From: Holophagaceae bacterium
GTDB lineage: Bacteria; Acidobacteriota; Holophagae; Holophagales; Holophagaceae
Length of the DNA stretch: 64,000 nt
Reading direction: 5' to 3'
Assembly (NCBI GenBank): GCA_016722505.1
Contig: JADKJH010000001.1
Span: 372,001-436,000 of the forward strand
Shown here piece after piece: positions 17,541 to 26,508 of the stretch (within the stretch, counting starts at the first letter, position 1; every line of letters begins with the position of its first letter). Made by a program: the position numbers and the translations under genes. Below the pieces are notes generated by a model. That model worked only from the letters and a program-made list of their open reading frames with translations. It was not told the origin of the DNA and made no database searches.

Positions 17541-18716
17541 TCAGGCCTTCTTCTTTTTGTTTTTCTTGCTGTGGTGGCCACCGAAGACCTTTGCCAGCAG
17601 GCCTTCTTCGGCATCCGCAGCGGGATTTTCATCCTCGCTTTGCAGGGAATCCAGGAGTTGCCTGGTCAGAGCTTCCTGCTCGTCATTCAGCTTTTTGGGC
17701 ACTGCGGCGCGGATATGAAGGTAAAGGTCTCCCCGGCCACCGCCACGAGTGCGCGGCACTCCCGCATTGACGAGCTTCACGACTGTGTCCGAAGGTGTGC
17801 CGGACTCCAATTTGATGTGGTCCTCGCCATAGAGAGTTTCGATTTTAAGTTTTCCCCCCAAAACCAACAGTGGCCATGGCACCTCCTGCTTGGCGTGCAG
17901 ATCAACGCCATCGCGCTGGTAGAGAGGATCTTCCTGGACATCGCAAACGATGTACAGATCGCCCCGGGGGCCATTGCCGGTGCCGGCTTCGCCCTGCCCC
18001 ACCAGCCTGAGGCGCATCCCGCGATCCACCCCCGCAGGCACGCGAAAAGTCACGGTACTGCGTTTTTGAATACGGCCTTGGCCTCGGCAAGTGCCACAAG
18101 GGCTCGGGATGATTTTTCCCCGGCCCTCACAGCGTGGACAGGGCATCGCCATCTGGAAGAAGCCCTGGCGCATGGCAACCTGGCCCGTGCCACGACACTG
18201 GGGACAAGATTGCGGACTGGTTCCAGGCGCGCAACCGTTGCCTCCGCAGGTCTCGCAACTTTCCAGGCGAGGCACTTCGATCTGTTGATTTTCTAATCCG
18301 AATACAGCGTCCCGGAAAGGAATCCGAAGTGTGTATTGGAGGTCCGAACCGGGTTCGCCTTGCCCGGACCGGCGGCGCTGCCCCCCACCAAAAGCGTCTC
18401 CAAAAAGGCCGCCGCCGAAAAAACTCCCAAGAATGTCCTCGAAGCCAGCGAATTGCCTAGGGTCGAATTGGAAGGATTGCCCACCACCGTTGCCACCAAG
18501 GCCCGCGTGGCCGAATTGATCGTAGGTTCCGCGTTTTTCCGCGTCTGAAAGCACACCGTAGGCTTCAGCGGCTTCCTTGAATTTTTCTTCGGACGCCTTA
18601 TCTCCCGGATTCTGATCCGGATGGTGCTGCATGGCCAGCTTGCGGTAAGCCTTTTTTATCTCATCCAGAGAGGCGGAGCGATCAACGCCCAGCACCTCGT
18701 AGTAATCCCGTTTCAT
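17541..18716 (-). CDS. dnaJ: Chaperone protein DnaJ
   Basis: The 391-residue protein has the complete class A layout: J domain 1-70 with HPD at 32-34, a Gly/Phe-rich linker (about 75-125), four zinc-binding CxxCxGxG-type repeats (CETCGGNG, CPQCRGTG, CPRCEGRG, CGTCRGQG) at about 153-215, then the two substrate-binding beta domains. It ends in a Lys-rich tail (KKNKKKKA). DnaJ stimulates the DnaK ATPase and delivers unfolded substrates. It is the last gene of the hrcA-grpE-dnaK-dnaJ operon, 47 bases after dnaK. Confidence 0.97.
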   Translation of the reverse strand: MKRDYYEVLGVDRSASLDEIKKAYRKLAMQHHPDQNPGDKASEEKFKEAAEAYGVLSDAEKRGTYDQFGHAGLGGNGGGQSFQFDPRQFAGFEDILGSFFGGGLFGDAFGGGQRRRSGQGEPGSDLQYTLRIPFRDAVFGLENQQIEVPRLESCETCGGNGCAPGTSPQSCPQCRGTGQVAMRQGFFQMAMPCPRCEGRGKIIPSPCGTCRGQGRIQKRSTVTFRVPAGVDRGMRLRLVGQGEAGTGNGPRGDLYIVCDVQEDPLYQRDGVDLHAKQEVPWPLLVLGGKLKIETLYGEDHIKLESGTPSDTVVKLVNAGVPRTRGGGRGDLYLHIRAAVPKKLNDEQEALTRQLLDSLQSEDENPAADAEEGLLAKVFGGHHSKKNKKKKA

Positions 18717-18763
18717 GGATTCAGATTAACCCATCTGAGGGACTAAAGGGAACGCCGGGACCC

Positions 18764-20623
18764 TCATGAATTGGCGTTTCCGCCATCGCCGTCCAGAGCC
18801 GACATCATGGCCTCGCTGGCAGCAAGCACCGCATCCGTAAGGAGCTTCTGAGCTTCCAGAAGGTCTCCTTCGCTGTTACGGAGTAGATCAACATCCTTAT
18901 CAGCGACTCCCAGGCGCACCTTGTTCAGGATATCCCGCACGAATTCCTGCTTTTCCGGAGCCAAGTACTTGCCGCAATCAATGAAGCTCTTGTCGCATGA
19001 AAAGAGCAGCCCTTCAGCGGAGGCCAGGTACTTCAGCTCATCGCGTTTTTTAAGATCATCTTCTGCGTTGCTTGTGCCTTCACGGACCATGCGCTGGATT
19101 TCCAGTTCCGATAGGCCCGAAGTGGGGCGGATGCTCATGGTCTGTTCGAGATTCGTCATCAGATCCTTCGCGCTGACCTTGACGATGCCGTTGGAATCGA
19201 TGTTGAAAGCGACCTCGATCTGCGGCACACCCTTGGGCAGCGGAGGAAGGTTGATGAGATCGAAACGCCCCAGGCTCTTGTTATGCTCCGACAATTCCCG
19301 CTCGCCCTGGAGCACATGCACTTCTACGCGGCTTTGATTATCTGTGACCGTGGTGAAGGTGCGGGCATCCTTGCAGGGGATCGTCGTGTTCCGCTGGATG
19401 ATCTTCACGAATCCGCCGCCCTGCGTCTGGATGCCGAGGGAAAGCGGCGTCACATCCAACAGCACCAGATCCTTCACCTCGCCGCGCATGACCGCACCCT
19501 GGATGGAGGCACCCGTCGCCACCACCTCGTCAGGATTGATATTGCGGTTGGGTTCTTTCCCAAAGAAGTCCTGCACCGCCCGCTGCACAAGGGGCATGCG
19601 GGTCTGGCCGCCGACCAGGATGATTTCATCGACGTCCTTCGGCTTCTTGATCGCGCTGGACATCGCGTCCTGGATCGGCTCGAGGGTGCGCTCCACCAGT
19701 TCCCGGACCATATCCTCCAACAGATCCCGGGTCAGCGTGGCTTCCAAATGCTGAGGGCCGCTTGGGCCTTGGGCGATGAAGGGGAGCCGGATCTCAACTT
19801 TGTCGAGCGTGCTGAGTTCGCACTTGGCCTTTTCGCTGGCCTCCTTGAGCCGCTGCAAGGCCATGCGGTCGCTGTTGAGATCGATGCCCGTCTTTTCCTT
19901 AAACTGCTCCGCCAGCCAGAGCATGATGGCGTTGTCGAAATCTTCTCCGCCCAAGAATGTATCGCCGCTGGTGGACAGCACTTCAAAGACACCATCGTTC
20001 ATTTCCATCAGCGTGAAATCGAAGGTGCCTCCGCCAAGATCGTAGATGGCCAGAAGTTGGTTCTTGCCCTTTTTATCAATGCCGTAGGCCAGCGCGGCAG
20101 CGGTGGGCTCATTGATGATGCGGATCACGTTGAGGCCCGCGATGCGGCCCGCGTCCTTCGTGGCTTGCCGCTGGGCATCGTCGAAATAGGCGGGCACCGT
20201 GATGACCGCATCGGTGACTTCTTCGTGGAGAAAGGCTTCAGCACTCTGCTTGAGTGAACGCAGCACGATGGCGGCGATTTCCGGAGGAGCATATTCCCGG
20301 TCGCCGATCTTCACCCAGGCATCCCCATTTTGAGCCTCCACCACGGAAAAAGGCAGGCGGGCCATGGCTTCCTGCACCCGCGGCGACCTGAACCGCTGCC
20401 CCAGAAGCCGCTTCATGGCAAACAGGGTGCGCTGAGGATTGGTCACGGATTGGCGTTTGGCGATGTGCCCGACAAGAGAATCCCCCTTGTCCGTAAATGC
20501 CACCACAGAAGGAGTGGTCCGGCTGCCTTCCCGGTTTGGAATCACTCTGGCATCCCCTGATTCCATGACGCAGGCACAGCTGTTGGTGGTTCCCAAGTCA
20601 ATGCCAATCAGCTTTCCAGCCAT
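18764..20623 (-). CDS. dnaK: Chaperone protein DnaK (Hsp70)
   Basis: The 619-residue Hsp70 starts GKLIGIDLGTTNSCACVM, with the phosphate-1 motif, followed by IINEPTAAALAYG, the phosphate-2 motif YDLGGGTFDFTL, and the adenosine motif ILVGGQTRMP. The interdomain linker VKDLVLLDVTPLSLGIQT leads into the substrate-binding domain and helical lid. The C-terminus is short and ends GDGGNANS, without the EEVD seen in eukaryotes, as expected. It folds and refolds cytosolic proteins together with DnaJ and GrpE encoded on either side. Length is slightly below the usual 630-640 but complete. Confidence 0.97.
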   Translation of the reverse strand: MAGKLIGIDLGTTNSCACVMESGDARVIPNREGSRTTPSVVAFTDKGDSLVGHIAKRQSVTNPQRTLFAMKRLLGQRFRSPRVQEAMARLPFSVVEAQNGDAWVKIGDREYAPPEIAAIVLRSLKQSAEAFLHEEVTDAVITVPAYFDDAQRQATKDAGRIAGLNVIRIINEPTAAALAYGIDKKGKNQLLAIYDLGGGTFDFTLMEMNDGVFEVLSTSGDTFLGGEDFDNAIMLWLAEQFKEKTGIDLNSDRMALQRLKEASEKAKCELSTLDKVEIRLPFIAQGPSGPQHLEATLTRDLLEDMVRELVERTLEPIQDAMSSAIKKPKDVDEIILVGGQTRMPLVQRAVQDFFGKEPNRNINPDEVVATGASIQGAVMRGEVKDLVLLDVTPLSLGIQTQGGGFVKIIQRNTTIPCKDARTFTTVTDNQSRVEVHVLQGERELSEHNKSLGRFDLINLPPLPKGVPQIEVAFNIDSNGIVKVSAKDLMTNLEQTMSIRPTSGLSELEIQRMVREGTSNAEDDLKKRDELKYLASAEGLLFSCDKSFIDCGKYLAPEKQEFVRDILNKVRLGVADKDVDLLRNSEGDLLEAQKLLTDAVLAASEAMMSALDGDGGNANS

Positions 20624-20688
20624 AGGTGTTTCTCCGCTTAAGTTCGGCTCGAATATACTGGATATACCCGAATTATTCCAATGCCTTC

Positions 20689-21480
20689 TTAGTGGACGTT
20701 GGATTCTGCGTTCGGGGACGTTTCAGCGTCGGGGTTGTGGTTGACCACGACCCGGGCGGGCCGCAACAACTGGTCCCGCAACATATAACCACGTTCGTAG
20801 ATAGCTGCGATGGCGCCATCGGGAAGGTTGGGATTGGAAAGGGTCGTCAGAGCTTCGGAATGAAGCGCATCGAAGGGATCGCCCACATTAAGGGTGACGG
20901 GTTCCGCTCCAATGCGGCGCAGCGCGTCCACGAATTGTTTATGGATGAGTTCCACGCCGACCCGGAAAGCATCCATATCCGGGTACGAGGCGTCTAGGCT
21001 GCGCTCGAAATTATCGAGCACTGGAAGAATCTCCAGCAGCACCTTCCGGTCCCCCTGATTCAATGCAACCTGGGTGTCCCGGGCTGAGCGATCACGGTAG
21101 TTCAAATATTCGGCCTTGAGCCGCTTGTAATGATCCATAACATCCGATTCACGTTTTTCCAATTCACCCATCTGAGCTTGCAGGCGGTCCAATTGGCGCT
21201 CGTAATCCTCGGCTGTGGCAGTGGCTGCGGGTAGTTCAGGGTCCAGTAGAATGGGCCCGGTCCCAGCGGTATCTTCGGCTTCCGAATCATCGCCGGCAGC
21301 CATGAACTCTGGCGTGGCATTAGCCGCTTCATCTGCCAAGGCCTGCAAGTCTATGGCGTCCGCGTCATCCAGACTCAATTCTACTGTGTTCGCATCACTC
21401 ACATCACCCGTGTAGGCCGCATCGGCGTCCAGGTCGTAAGGTTGCAGCTTGTCTGGGGGGGTGTAAGGCTCGGGAACCAT
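20689..21480 (-). CDS. grpE: Nucleotide exchange factor GrpE
   Basis: The 263-residue protein has the GrpE core in its second half: a long coiled coil (about 90-150, YERQLDRLQAQMGELEKRE ... EYLNYRDR), LLEILPVLDNFERSL, then the beta-rich head with GDPFDALHSEAL and RGYMLRDQLLRPARVVV. GrpE drives ADP release from DnaK and acts as a thermosensor. The first 90 residues are an unusual Asp/Glu/Ala-rich acidic extension, making the protein about 60 residues longer than typical. It lies between hrcA and dnaK, in the same orientation. Confidence 0.95.
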   Translation of the reverse strand: MVPEPYTPPDKLQPYDLDADAAYTGDVSDANTVELSLDDADAIDLQALADEAANATPEFMAAGDDSEAEDTAGTGPILLDPELPAATATAEDYERQLDRLQAQMGELEKRESDVMDHYKRLKAEYLNYRDRSARDTQVALNQGDRKVLLEILPVLDNFERSLDASYPDMDAFRVGVELIHKQFVDALRRIGAEPVTLNVGDPFDALHSEALTTLSNPNLPDGAIAAIYERGYMLRDQLLRPARVVVNHNPDAETSPNAESNVH

Positions 21481-21534
21481 GGCCCCATTGTAGGCAAACT
21501 CTGCGCCGTACTCCTAATCCTCACTTCATGTAAT

Positions 21535-22635
21535 TCAATCCAAATTCTCCGCCCGACGCTGAACCGCTTGGGACCACCACGCCAAACCGCCCAGAATCCG
21601 GCCATAATCCATGCGTAGGGGGGCCATTAACGCAAAAGTCGCCCACGTCTGCCCTCCAAGCGGCACACTTCGAACCATCGTGGCAAGAGGCATGGATTGC
21701 AGGAATGGATTCTCGGAGCCCAGGAGCAGTTGCACTTCCATGGCTGCCGATTGGCCGAATGCATTCAAAAGCAGGGCCAGGCGTTCATGTTCCTCGAAGG
21801 CCGCCACCAAGGTGCGGAACCGGTTCAGATCTTCGAATTCAGGGAGCTGTCCCATCTGCCCCAGGCCTGCCACCACCACAGGATGGTCACTTGACATAGT
21901 TGGATCCGGCCAGCGCGACGCAAGATTGGAAAGCCGCTCCCACATGGCTCTGGCTTCTCCAGCGCCTTCCTGCAAAGCCAACAGCAGCTTTTGGCGCATC
22001 TCCACAAGCGTGCAGCCCCTGAAATGCGCCGAGGCGAAATTCGCCATCTCCACCAAGGTGGCGGCATCGAAGCCCCAGGTGTTTTCCAGAATCTGGTGCT
22101 CCACTTCACCCAGGCTTCCCACCCATACCCCCACGAGCCGGTGGCGGTCCAAAAGCACGAATTCCACGCGCACCAGCCGGGTGGAGGAAAGCCGCTGTGG
22201 CAACGCGATGCAGACACCACCCATGACTTCCGACAACACGCGGCTGGCGTGCCGGAGCCAGGCTTCTGGATCCTGTTCGATACCTTCCAGAGCCGCCTGT
22301 AATTGAGCGCCCATGGCATCATCCGGCTCCCGAAGCCGCAGCCAACGGTTCACGTAATACCGGTAGGCCCGCTCCGTGGGAATGCGTCCCGCAGAAGTGT
22401 GAGGCTGCGCCACCATGGCATCCTCTTCAAGATCCGAAAGAACATTGCGGATCGTGGCTGAGGAAAGGGGCTCCGGGTAGCGCTTCGAAAGCAACCGCGA
22501 CCCCACCGGCTCACCCTCCAAAAGGTAAGTTTCGATCAGGGTTTTTAAAACTGATTCGCTGCGGGGGTCTAAAGAGCCATTCAATGGATCCACCAATCCT
22601 TTGGTCAGGTATCCTGGCCACTGCCCGGAACCCAC
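21535..22635 (-). CDS. hrcA: Heat-inducible transcription repressor HrcA
   Basis: The 366-residue protein has the HrcA winged-helix DNA-binding domain near its start (LLEGEPVGSRLLSKRYPEPLSSATIRNVLSDLEE, then TSAGRIPTERAYRYYVNRWL) and the GAF-like dimerisation region with VVVAGLGQMGQLPEF and LGGQTWATFALMAPLRMDYGRILG near the C-terminus. It represses heat-shock operons by binding the CIRCE operator. I see no CIRCE (TTAGCACTC-N9-GAGTGCTAA) upstream of this operon within the window. The GTG at 22635 lies in a hairpin (22630-22648), and homologues start about 20 residues later, so the true start may be GTG 22591 or nearby. It heads the chaperone operon. Confidence 0.93.
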   Translation of the reverse strand: MGSGQWPGYLTKGLVDPLNGSLDPRSESVLKTLIETYLLEGEPVGSRLLSKRYPEPLSSATIRNVLSDLEEDAMVAQPHTSAGRIPTERAYRYYVNRWLRLREPDDAMGAQLQAALEGIEQDPEAWLRHASRVLSEVMGGVCIALPQRLSSTRLVRVEFVLLDRHRLVGVWVGSLGEVEHQILENTWGFDAATLVEMANFASAHFRGCTLVEMRQKLLLALQEGAGEARAMWERLSNLASRWPDPTMSSDHPVVVAGLGQMGQLPEFEDLNRFRTLVAAFEEHERLALLLNAFGQSAAMEVQLLLGSENPFLQSMPLATMVRSVPLGGQTWATFALMAPLRMDYGRILGGLAWWSQAVQRRAENLD

Positions 22636-22681
22636 CTAGGGGGTGGGTACACTATAGAACATACTTTTATTGGGAGGCTTC

Positions 22682-23542
22682 ATGAACACTCGGAACCTAG
22701 GATCCATTGCCTTGCTTTCAATTTTGGTGTTGGGTGGGGTTGCCTGTGAAAAAAAGCTCAGCCAGGAAGCCATTGTGGCCCAAGACGCCGCCAAGAGCGC
22801 AGATGAACGAGTGGCGCGGCTCGAACAACAATTGGCAGAACTGAAAGCCGGCAAGCACACCCCCAAAGAAGGGGACAAGGAAACCTTGGACAGCGTTTCC
22901 AAGAGCGAACAGAAAGCCATAGAACGGCAAATCCAAACCGCAAAGAAAAAAGCCGAAACAAGGAAACAGGAGGCTGCGCAACTGGCCGCAGCGTCCACCC
23001 CCAAGGCTGAAGCTCCCAAAGCCATCACCCTGGAAGTGCCTAGCGGGACCCCGATCGAAGTGAAACTCGACCAGGATCTGGGGACAGACAAACAACAGGC
23101 CGGAGATTCCTGGTCCGGCACTTTGGCCAGCGACGTGAGGGTCGGTGGCAGCACCGTCTGGCGAACGGGTACCCCTGTGCATGGCGTGGTGTCCCAAAGC
23201 GCTCCTCTGGGCCGTTTGGCCAATGGCAAGGGTGGCCTTGCCATCCGCCTTACCGAAGTGGGATCGAGCGATGTGGATGCTGACACCCACTTGGTTGTCG
23301 GGGACAAACGCGGTGAGCGGAATGCCAAGATCATCGGAGGGGGTGCGGCCCTGGGGGCTCTCATCGGCATTCTTTCGGATAAGCAAAACAAGAATGATCA
23401 TGCGCTGGGAGGAGCCGCCATCGGCGCCGCCGCTGGCACCGCGGCAGCCGCGGCCACAGCGGACACGGTGGTGCGCATCAAGGCTGCCACACCGGTGACC
23501 TTCACCCTTTCAGCTCCAGAGAAAGTGACGATCAAAAATTAA
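22682..23542 (+). CDS. Lipoprotein with coiled coil and glycine-zipper segment
   Basis: ATG 22682 is preceded by GGGAGG, making a 286-residue protein. The signal peptide ends in a lipobox GVAC with the lipidated Cys at 22. Residues 30-100 form a charged coiled coil (ADERVARLEQQLAELKAGK and QIQTAKKKAETRKQEAAQL). The middle is beta-rich (about 120-220), and residues 225-265 contain two Gly/Ala zipper stretches (IGGGAALGALIGIL, GGAAIGAAAGTAAAAA) like those of membrane-inserting outer-membrane lipoproteins. No enzyme motif is visible. It is divergent from hrcA, with only 46 bases between the two start codons, and ends in a strong terminator. Role unknown; an envelope function is likely. Confidence 0.8.
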   Translation: MNTRNLGSIALLSILVLGGVACEKKLSQEAIVAQDAAKSADERVARLEQQLAELKAGKHTPKEGDKETLDSVSKSEQKAIERQIQTAKKKAETRKQEAAQLAAASTPKAEAPKAITLEVPSGTPIEVKLDQDLGTDKQQAGDSWSGTLASDVRVGGSTVWRTGTPVHGVVSQSAPLGRLANGKGGLAIRLTEVGSSDVDADTHLVVGDKRGERNAKIIGGGAALGALIGILSDKQNKNDHALGGAAIGAAAGTAAAAATADTVVRIKAATPVTFTLSAPEKVTIKN

Positions 23543-23561
23543 TCAACTTCAGCCAATCTAC

Positions 23562-23584
23562 GGCCCCGCCAGGGGCCTTTTTTT
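23562..23584 (+). terminator. Rho-independent terminator after the lipoprotein gene
   Basis: GGCCCC pairs with GGGGCC around a GCCA loop and is followed by seven T. Confidence 0.92.
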
Positions 23585-23690
23585 GTGGCCAAGTGTTTTC
23601 GATTGACGATTAGGAGTGAGCCACAATGAGGCCTTTGCCCCCTCGACTTTTCGACTTTTCGACTTTTAAACTCTCAGCCTGGGGCTGCCC

Positions 23691-24764
23691 TCAGACTCCG
23701 AGTTGTTGGAGGCGTTCCGCTTCGAAAGCAGACCGGAGGGGCTCGATGACCGGCTCGATCTGGCCCTGCATGAATGCATCCAACTGATGGAGGGTGAGGC
23801 CGATGCGGTGGTCGGTCACGCGGCCTTGGGGGAAGTTGTAGGTGCGGATCTTTTCGCTTCGGTCACCGCCCCCGACTTGGCTCTTCCGCATGGCAGAACT
23901 AGTGGCATCGGCTTCATCCTGGGCTTTCTGGAGCAAGCGGGAACGCAGCACGGTCATGGCTTTGGCCATGTTCTTGATCTGGCTGCGCTCGTCCTGGCAC
24001 TGCACCACGGTATTGGTCGGCAGGTGTGTCAGACGCACTGCGGAATAGGTGGTGTTCACGCTCTGGCCACCTTTGCCGCCAGAGCAGAAAGTATCTATGC
24101 GCAGATCCTTCTGGTGGACCTCGATTTCCACGTCTTCGGCTTCGGGCATCACCGCCACGGTGCAGGCGGAAGTGTGGATCCGGCCTTGGGTTTCGGTTTT
24201 CGGAACGCGCTGGACCCGGTGGACGCCGCTCTCGAACCGGAATAGTGAATAGGCGCCTTCACCTTGAATCTCAGCGATGACCTCCTTGAGACCGCCTGCA
24301 TCCGCCTCGCTCTCATCCATCACTGTGACCCTGAACCCTCGGCGTTCGGCAAAGCGTGCGTACATGCGGAAAATTTCTGCCGCAAAAAGCGCGGCTTCCT
24401 CTCCGCCAGTGCCCGCGCGGACTTCAAGGATCACGTTCTTTTCATCCTTGGGGTCTTTGGGAATCAACAACCGTCGCAATTCAGTCTCGCCCTTCTCCAG
24501 GGCTGCCTTGAGATCTGGTATCTCCATGGCCGCCATCTCGCGCAATTCTGGATCCATCGTTTTGTCATTGAGGATGGCCTCAGCCTGGTCCAATTGTTTC
24601 TGGTGGTTGGCCTGGGTTTTCCAGGCTTCCACCACGGGTTCCAACTCCACACGGAGCTTTGCCAGCTCCCGCAATTTTTTGGAGTCCGAAACGAACGCTG
24701 GATCCTGGAGCTGGGCCTCTACCTCCAAGAACTTGGATTCCAGAGATTCGAGTCGGTTTTTCAT
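23691..24764 (-). CDS. prfA: Peptide chain release factor 1
   Basis: The 357-residue protein is release factor 1, which ends translation at UAA and UAG. It contains the GGQ motif that triggers peptidyl-tRNA hydrolysis (CSGGKGGQSVNTT, near residue 235), in the standard context THLPTNTVVQCQDERSQ, and the codon-recognition region before it. The C-terminal R-V-T-D-H-R-I-G-L-T-L is conserved. I chose ATG 24764, which has GGAG 9 bases upstream and gives the normal family length; an in-frame ATG at 24788 lies within the T run of the rpmE terminator. It follows rpmE on the same strand. Confidence 0.96.
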   Translation of the reverse strand: MKNRLESLESKFLEVEAQLQDPAFVSDSKKLRELAKLRVELEPVVEAWKTQANHQKQLDQAEAILNDKTMDPELREMAAMEIPDLKAALEKGETELRRLLIPKDPKDEKNVILEVRAGTGGEEAALFAAEIFRMYARFAERRGFRVTVMDESEADAGGLKEVIAEIQGEGAYSLFRFESGVHRVQRVPKTETQGRIHTSACTVAVMPEAEDVEIEVHQKDLRIDTFCSGGKGGQSVNTTYSAVRLTHLPTNTVVQCQDERSQIKNMAKAMTVLRSRLLQKAQDEADATSSAMRKSQVGGGDRSEKIRTYNFPQGRVTDHRIGLTLHQLDAFMQGQIEPVIEPLRSAFEAERLQQLGV

Positions 24765-24788
24765 GGGCTGGATCTCCAGTGAAGGCAT

Positions 24789-24817
24789 AAAAAAACGGGC
24801 CGAAAGCTCGGCCCGTT
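24789..24817 (-). terminator. Rho-independent terminator after rpmE
   Basis: Read on the minus strand, AACGGGCCGA pairs perfectly with TCGGCCCGTT around a 4-base loop and leads into a run of seven T. It lies between rpmE and prfA, so prfA probably depends on read-through or its own promoter. Confidence 0.92.
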
Positions 24818-24833
24818 CTTTGGAGATGAATTG

Positions 24834-25103
24834 CTAATTTTCGGAAGGAGCGATGGTCGTCTCGGATGTCTCGACTGCACCTTCGACCACCACCGGAGCT
24901 TCGGCTTTCTTGGCGTACTTGCGGTTGAAGCGCTCCACGCGGCCGGCGGTGTCCATGTTCTTCTGCTTGCCGGTGTAGTAGGGGTGGCAGGCCGAGCAGA
25001 CTTCCACGCGCAGCTCTTTCTTGGTCGAACGGGTCATGAACTCGTTGCCGCACTGGCAGTGGACTTTGACTTCGTGCAGTTCGGGATGGATGTTGGTTTT
25101 CAT
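24834..25103 (-). CDS. rpmE: 50S ribosomal protein bL31
   Basis: The 89-residue protein starts MKTNIHPELHEV and has the zinc-binding set of the C+ form of bL31: Cys16, Cys18, Cys36 and Cys39. The core HPYYTGKQKNMDTAGRVERFNRKY is standard. After residue 65 there is an extra 20-residue acidic/Val-rich tail (PVVVEGAVETSETTIAPSEN) not present in most homologues. It is a large-subunit ribosomal protein near the central protuberance. A strong terminator follows immediately. Confidence 0.97.
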   Translation of the reverse strand: MKTNIHPELHEVKVHCQCGNEFMTRSTKKELRVEVCSACHPYYTGKQKNMDTAGRVERFNRKYAKKAEAPVVVEGAVETSETTIAPSEN

Positions 25104-25225
25104 GTCTGCCTCCTATGACCGACCGGATGCACGTATGCGGCACGCGGCTTGTCCATGCAAGAGGAATAGTTTACCAAAAGACCCACGAGCCTAAAAGCCT
25201 TCATTTTGCGAAGGACCCCTAAGGC

Positions 25226-25996
25226 TTATAAGTTCTGGGGCCGCAGTACCCAACGTCCAGCCAGCATGCGCTGAAGCCTCAATGCTGCGATCACTCCCAA
25301 CTGGATTGCCAGATTGAAACTCAGCTCCCCTAAAACCATGAAGAACCCACGGTTGTTCCAATGGAAATGCACACGCTGCATCACGATGACTTCCATGAAG
25401 AACACGAACGCCGTGAACGCCAGCGTTTCCAAGGCCCACTGCCAGATGGGCCGCTTTTGCGCATGGCGCTCCAATAGGAAACCCGTGTAGGCGCCATAGA
25501 ACGTCCGCGAGAGAACGAAACCCCGGGTGCTTGTGAACCCCAAAGGAATAGAAAGCAGGGCGGTGAAACTGATGGCCATCACCAAGCGCCATCCGTCTCC
25601 AAGACGTTGCCAGTGCCTACGGACCCAAAAGAATCCGGCTCCGACGGCCAACCCATGGGCCAAGCCAAAAGCCACGCTGATGTACCAAATCCAGCCTTGG
25701 GCAAAAAGATGGGCCCCAGTGAAAGCCCCGATGAGCGCCCCCGCCAATAAGGAGGTCACATGGCGGTGGCTGAGATTCTTCACATCGCCATCTGACAGCT
25801 CCGAGGCCAGTTCTTGCGGGCTCTCCTTGGTATCAAGAAGCCGCGACATGGCGCCTTCATCCGTGATGCCGAGGGCTTCGGCCTCATCGAACAGATGAGC
25901 TTCCAGCTCACGCAGCACCAGCCGGCGACGACGTACCGGCATGGCCTGGAGGCCGCGTTCCACCTCGCTGAGGTAGGCGGCCAGGGCTCTTTTCAT
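25226..25996 (-). CDS. HAAS-type integral membrane protein linked to PadR
   Basis: The 256-residue protein has a cytosolic helical N-terminal domain of about 75 residues (LSEVERGLQAMPVRRRRLVLRELEAHL, then LLDTKESPQELASEL) that looks like the HAAS/DUF1700-type domain found in proteins encoded next to PadR regulators. The remaining 170 residues are about six hydrophobic membrane segments. Its ATG overlaps the padR stop by 4 bases, so the two are co-translated. HAAS proteins are thought to act as partners or sensors for their PadR regulators; the signal here is unknown. The nearest target candidate is the MacA/MacB-like exporter upstream. Confidence 0.7.
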   Translation of the reverse strand: MKRALAAYLSEVERGLQAMPVRRRRLVLRELEAHLFDEAEALGITDEGAMSRLLDTKESPQELASELSDGDVKNLSHRHVTSLLAGALIGAFTGAHLFAQGWIWYISVAFGLAHGLAVGAGFFWVRRHWQRLGDGWRLVMAISFTALLSIPLGFTSTRGFVLSRTFYGAYTGFLLERHAQKRPIWQWALETLAFTAFVFFMEVIVMQRVHFHWNNRGFFMVLGELSFNLAIQLGVIAALRLQRMLAGRWVLRPQNL

Positions 25997-26337
25997 CCCT
26001 TGGAACCCGTAGACCCGTTAGGCGTCACAAAGCCCTCGACCATGTTCACGAACAGGCTCCACTGCTTTTTCTTGGCTTCAAGAAAGGTAGAACCCGCAGG
26101 AAGAATCGCGTAATAGCGCCTGTCCCGGCCGTTGGCCTGGGTCTGCCAGTAGGATGAGATGAATTCCGCAGCTTCAAGCTTATGCAGAGCCGGATAGAGG
26201 GCGCCCTCTTTAAGCGTATAGGCGCCGTTGGTGCGTTCCAGTACCGTCTCGATGATTTGATAGCCGTACATGGGCCCTTCAGTGAGTAATGAGAGCAACA
26301 AAATTGGCGTGCTTCCCTTTAGTAGTTCACGGTCCAT
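25993..26337 (-). CDS. PadR-family transcriptional regulator
   Basis: The 114-residue protein is a PadR winged-helix regulator: MDRELLKGSTPILLLSLLTEGPMYGYQII, then the recognition-helix/wing part LKEGALYPALHKLEAAEFISSYW and GRDRRYYAILPAG. This is the short form with a single C-terminal dimerisation helix. ATG 26337 follows GGGAGA at a good distance, so I prefer it to the ATG at 26373. PadR proteins usually repress efflux or stress genes in response to a small molecule. It is translationally coupled to the HAAS membrane protein. A 22-bp hairpin lies 70 bases upstream of the start. Confidence 0.9.
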   Translation of the reverse strand: MDRELLKGSTPILLLSLLTEGPMYGYQIIETVLERTNGAYTLKEGALYPALHKLEAAEFISSYWQTQANGRDRRYYAILPAGSTFLEAKKKQWSLFVNMVEGFVTPNGSTGSKG

Positions 26338-26406
26338 GGAATCTCCCGGTTTAGTCTCCAGTCTACCTCGCAAGGTGATGGGAAGGAATCATCAATCCGC
26401 GCTTTA

Positions 26407-26457
26407 GGGCCCGTGCCAAAATAACCTGTGCAGTTCAGGTTATTTTGCCACGGGCCC
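26407..26457. repeat. Long perfect-to-near-perfect hairpin upstream of padR
   Basis: Positions 26407-26428 and 26436-26457 are inverted copies, 21 of 22 bases matching, separated by a 7-base loop (TGCAGTT). The outer part is GC-rich (GGGCCCGTG) and the inner part AT-rich. No T run follows on either strand, so it is not a typical terminator. It lies in the promoter region of padR. Confidence 0.85.
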
Positions 26458-26508
26458 TTATGCCGGGCCGCCACCGAATCCGCCCGTTTGTTTTTGTGCA
26501 ACGACTTA

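Noticed and set aside
20624..20688. ATATAC/GATATA repeats between grpE and dnaK, possible operator
   Set aside because: The match is short and imperfect, and the gap is within an operon; it does not resemble CIRCE or a known heat-shock site.
22636..22681. Search for a CIRCE operator before hrcA
   Set aside because: No TTAGCACTC/GAGTGCTAA pair; only a 7-bp hairpin (22630-22648) unrelated to CIRCE was found.
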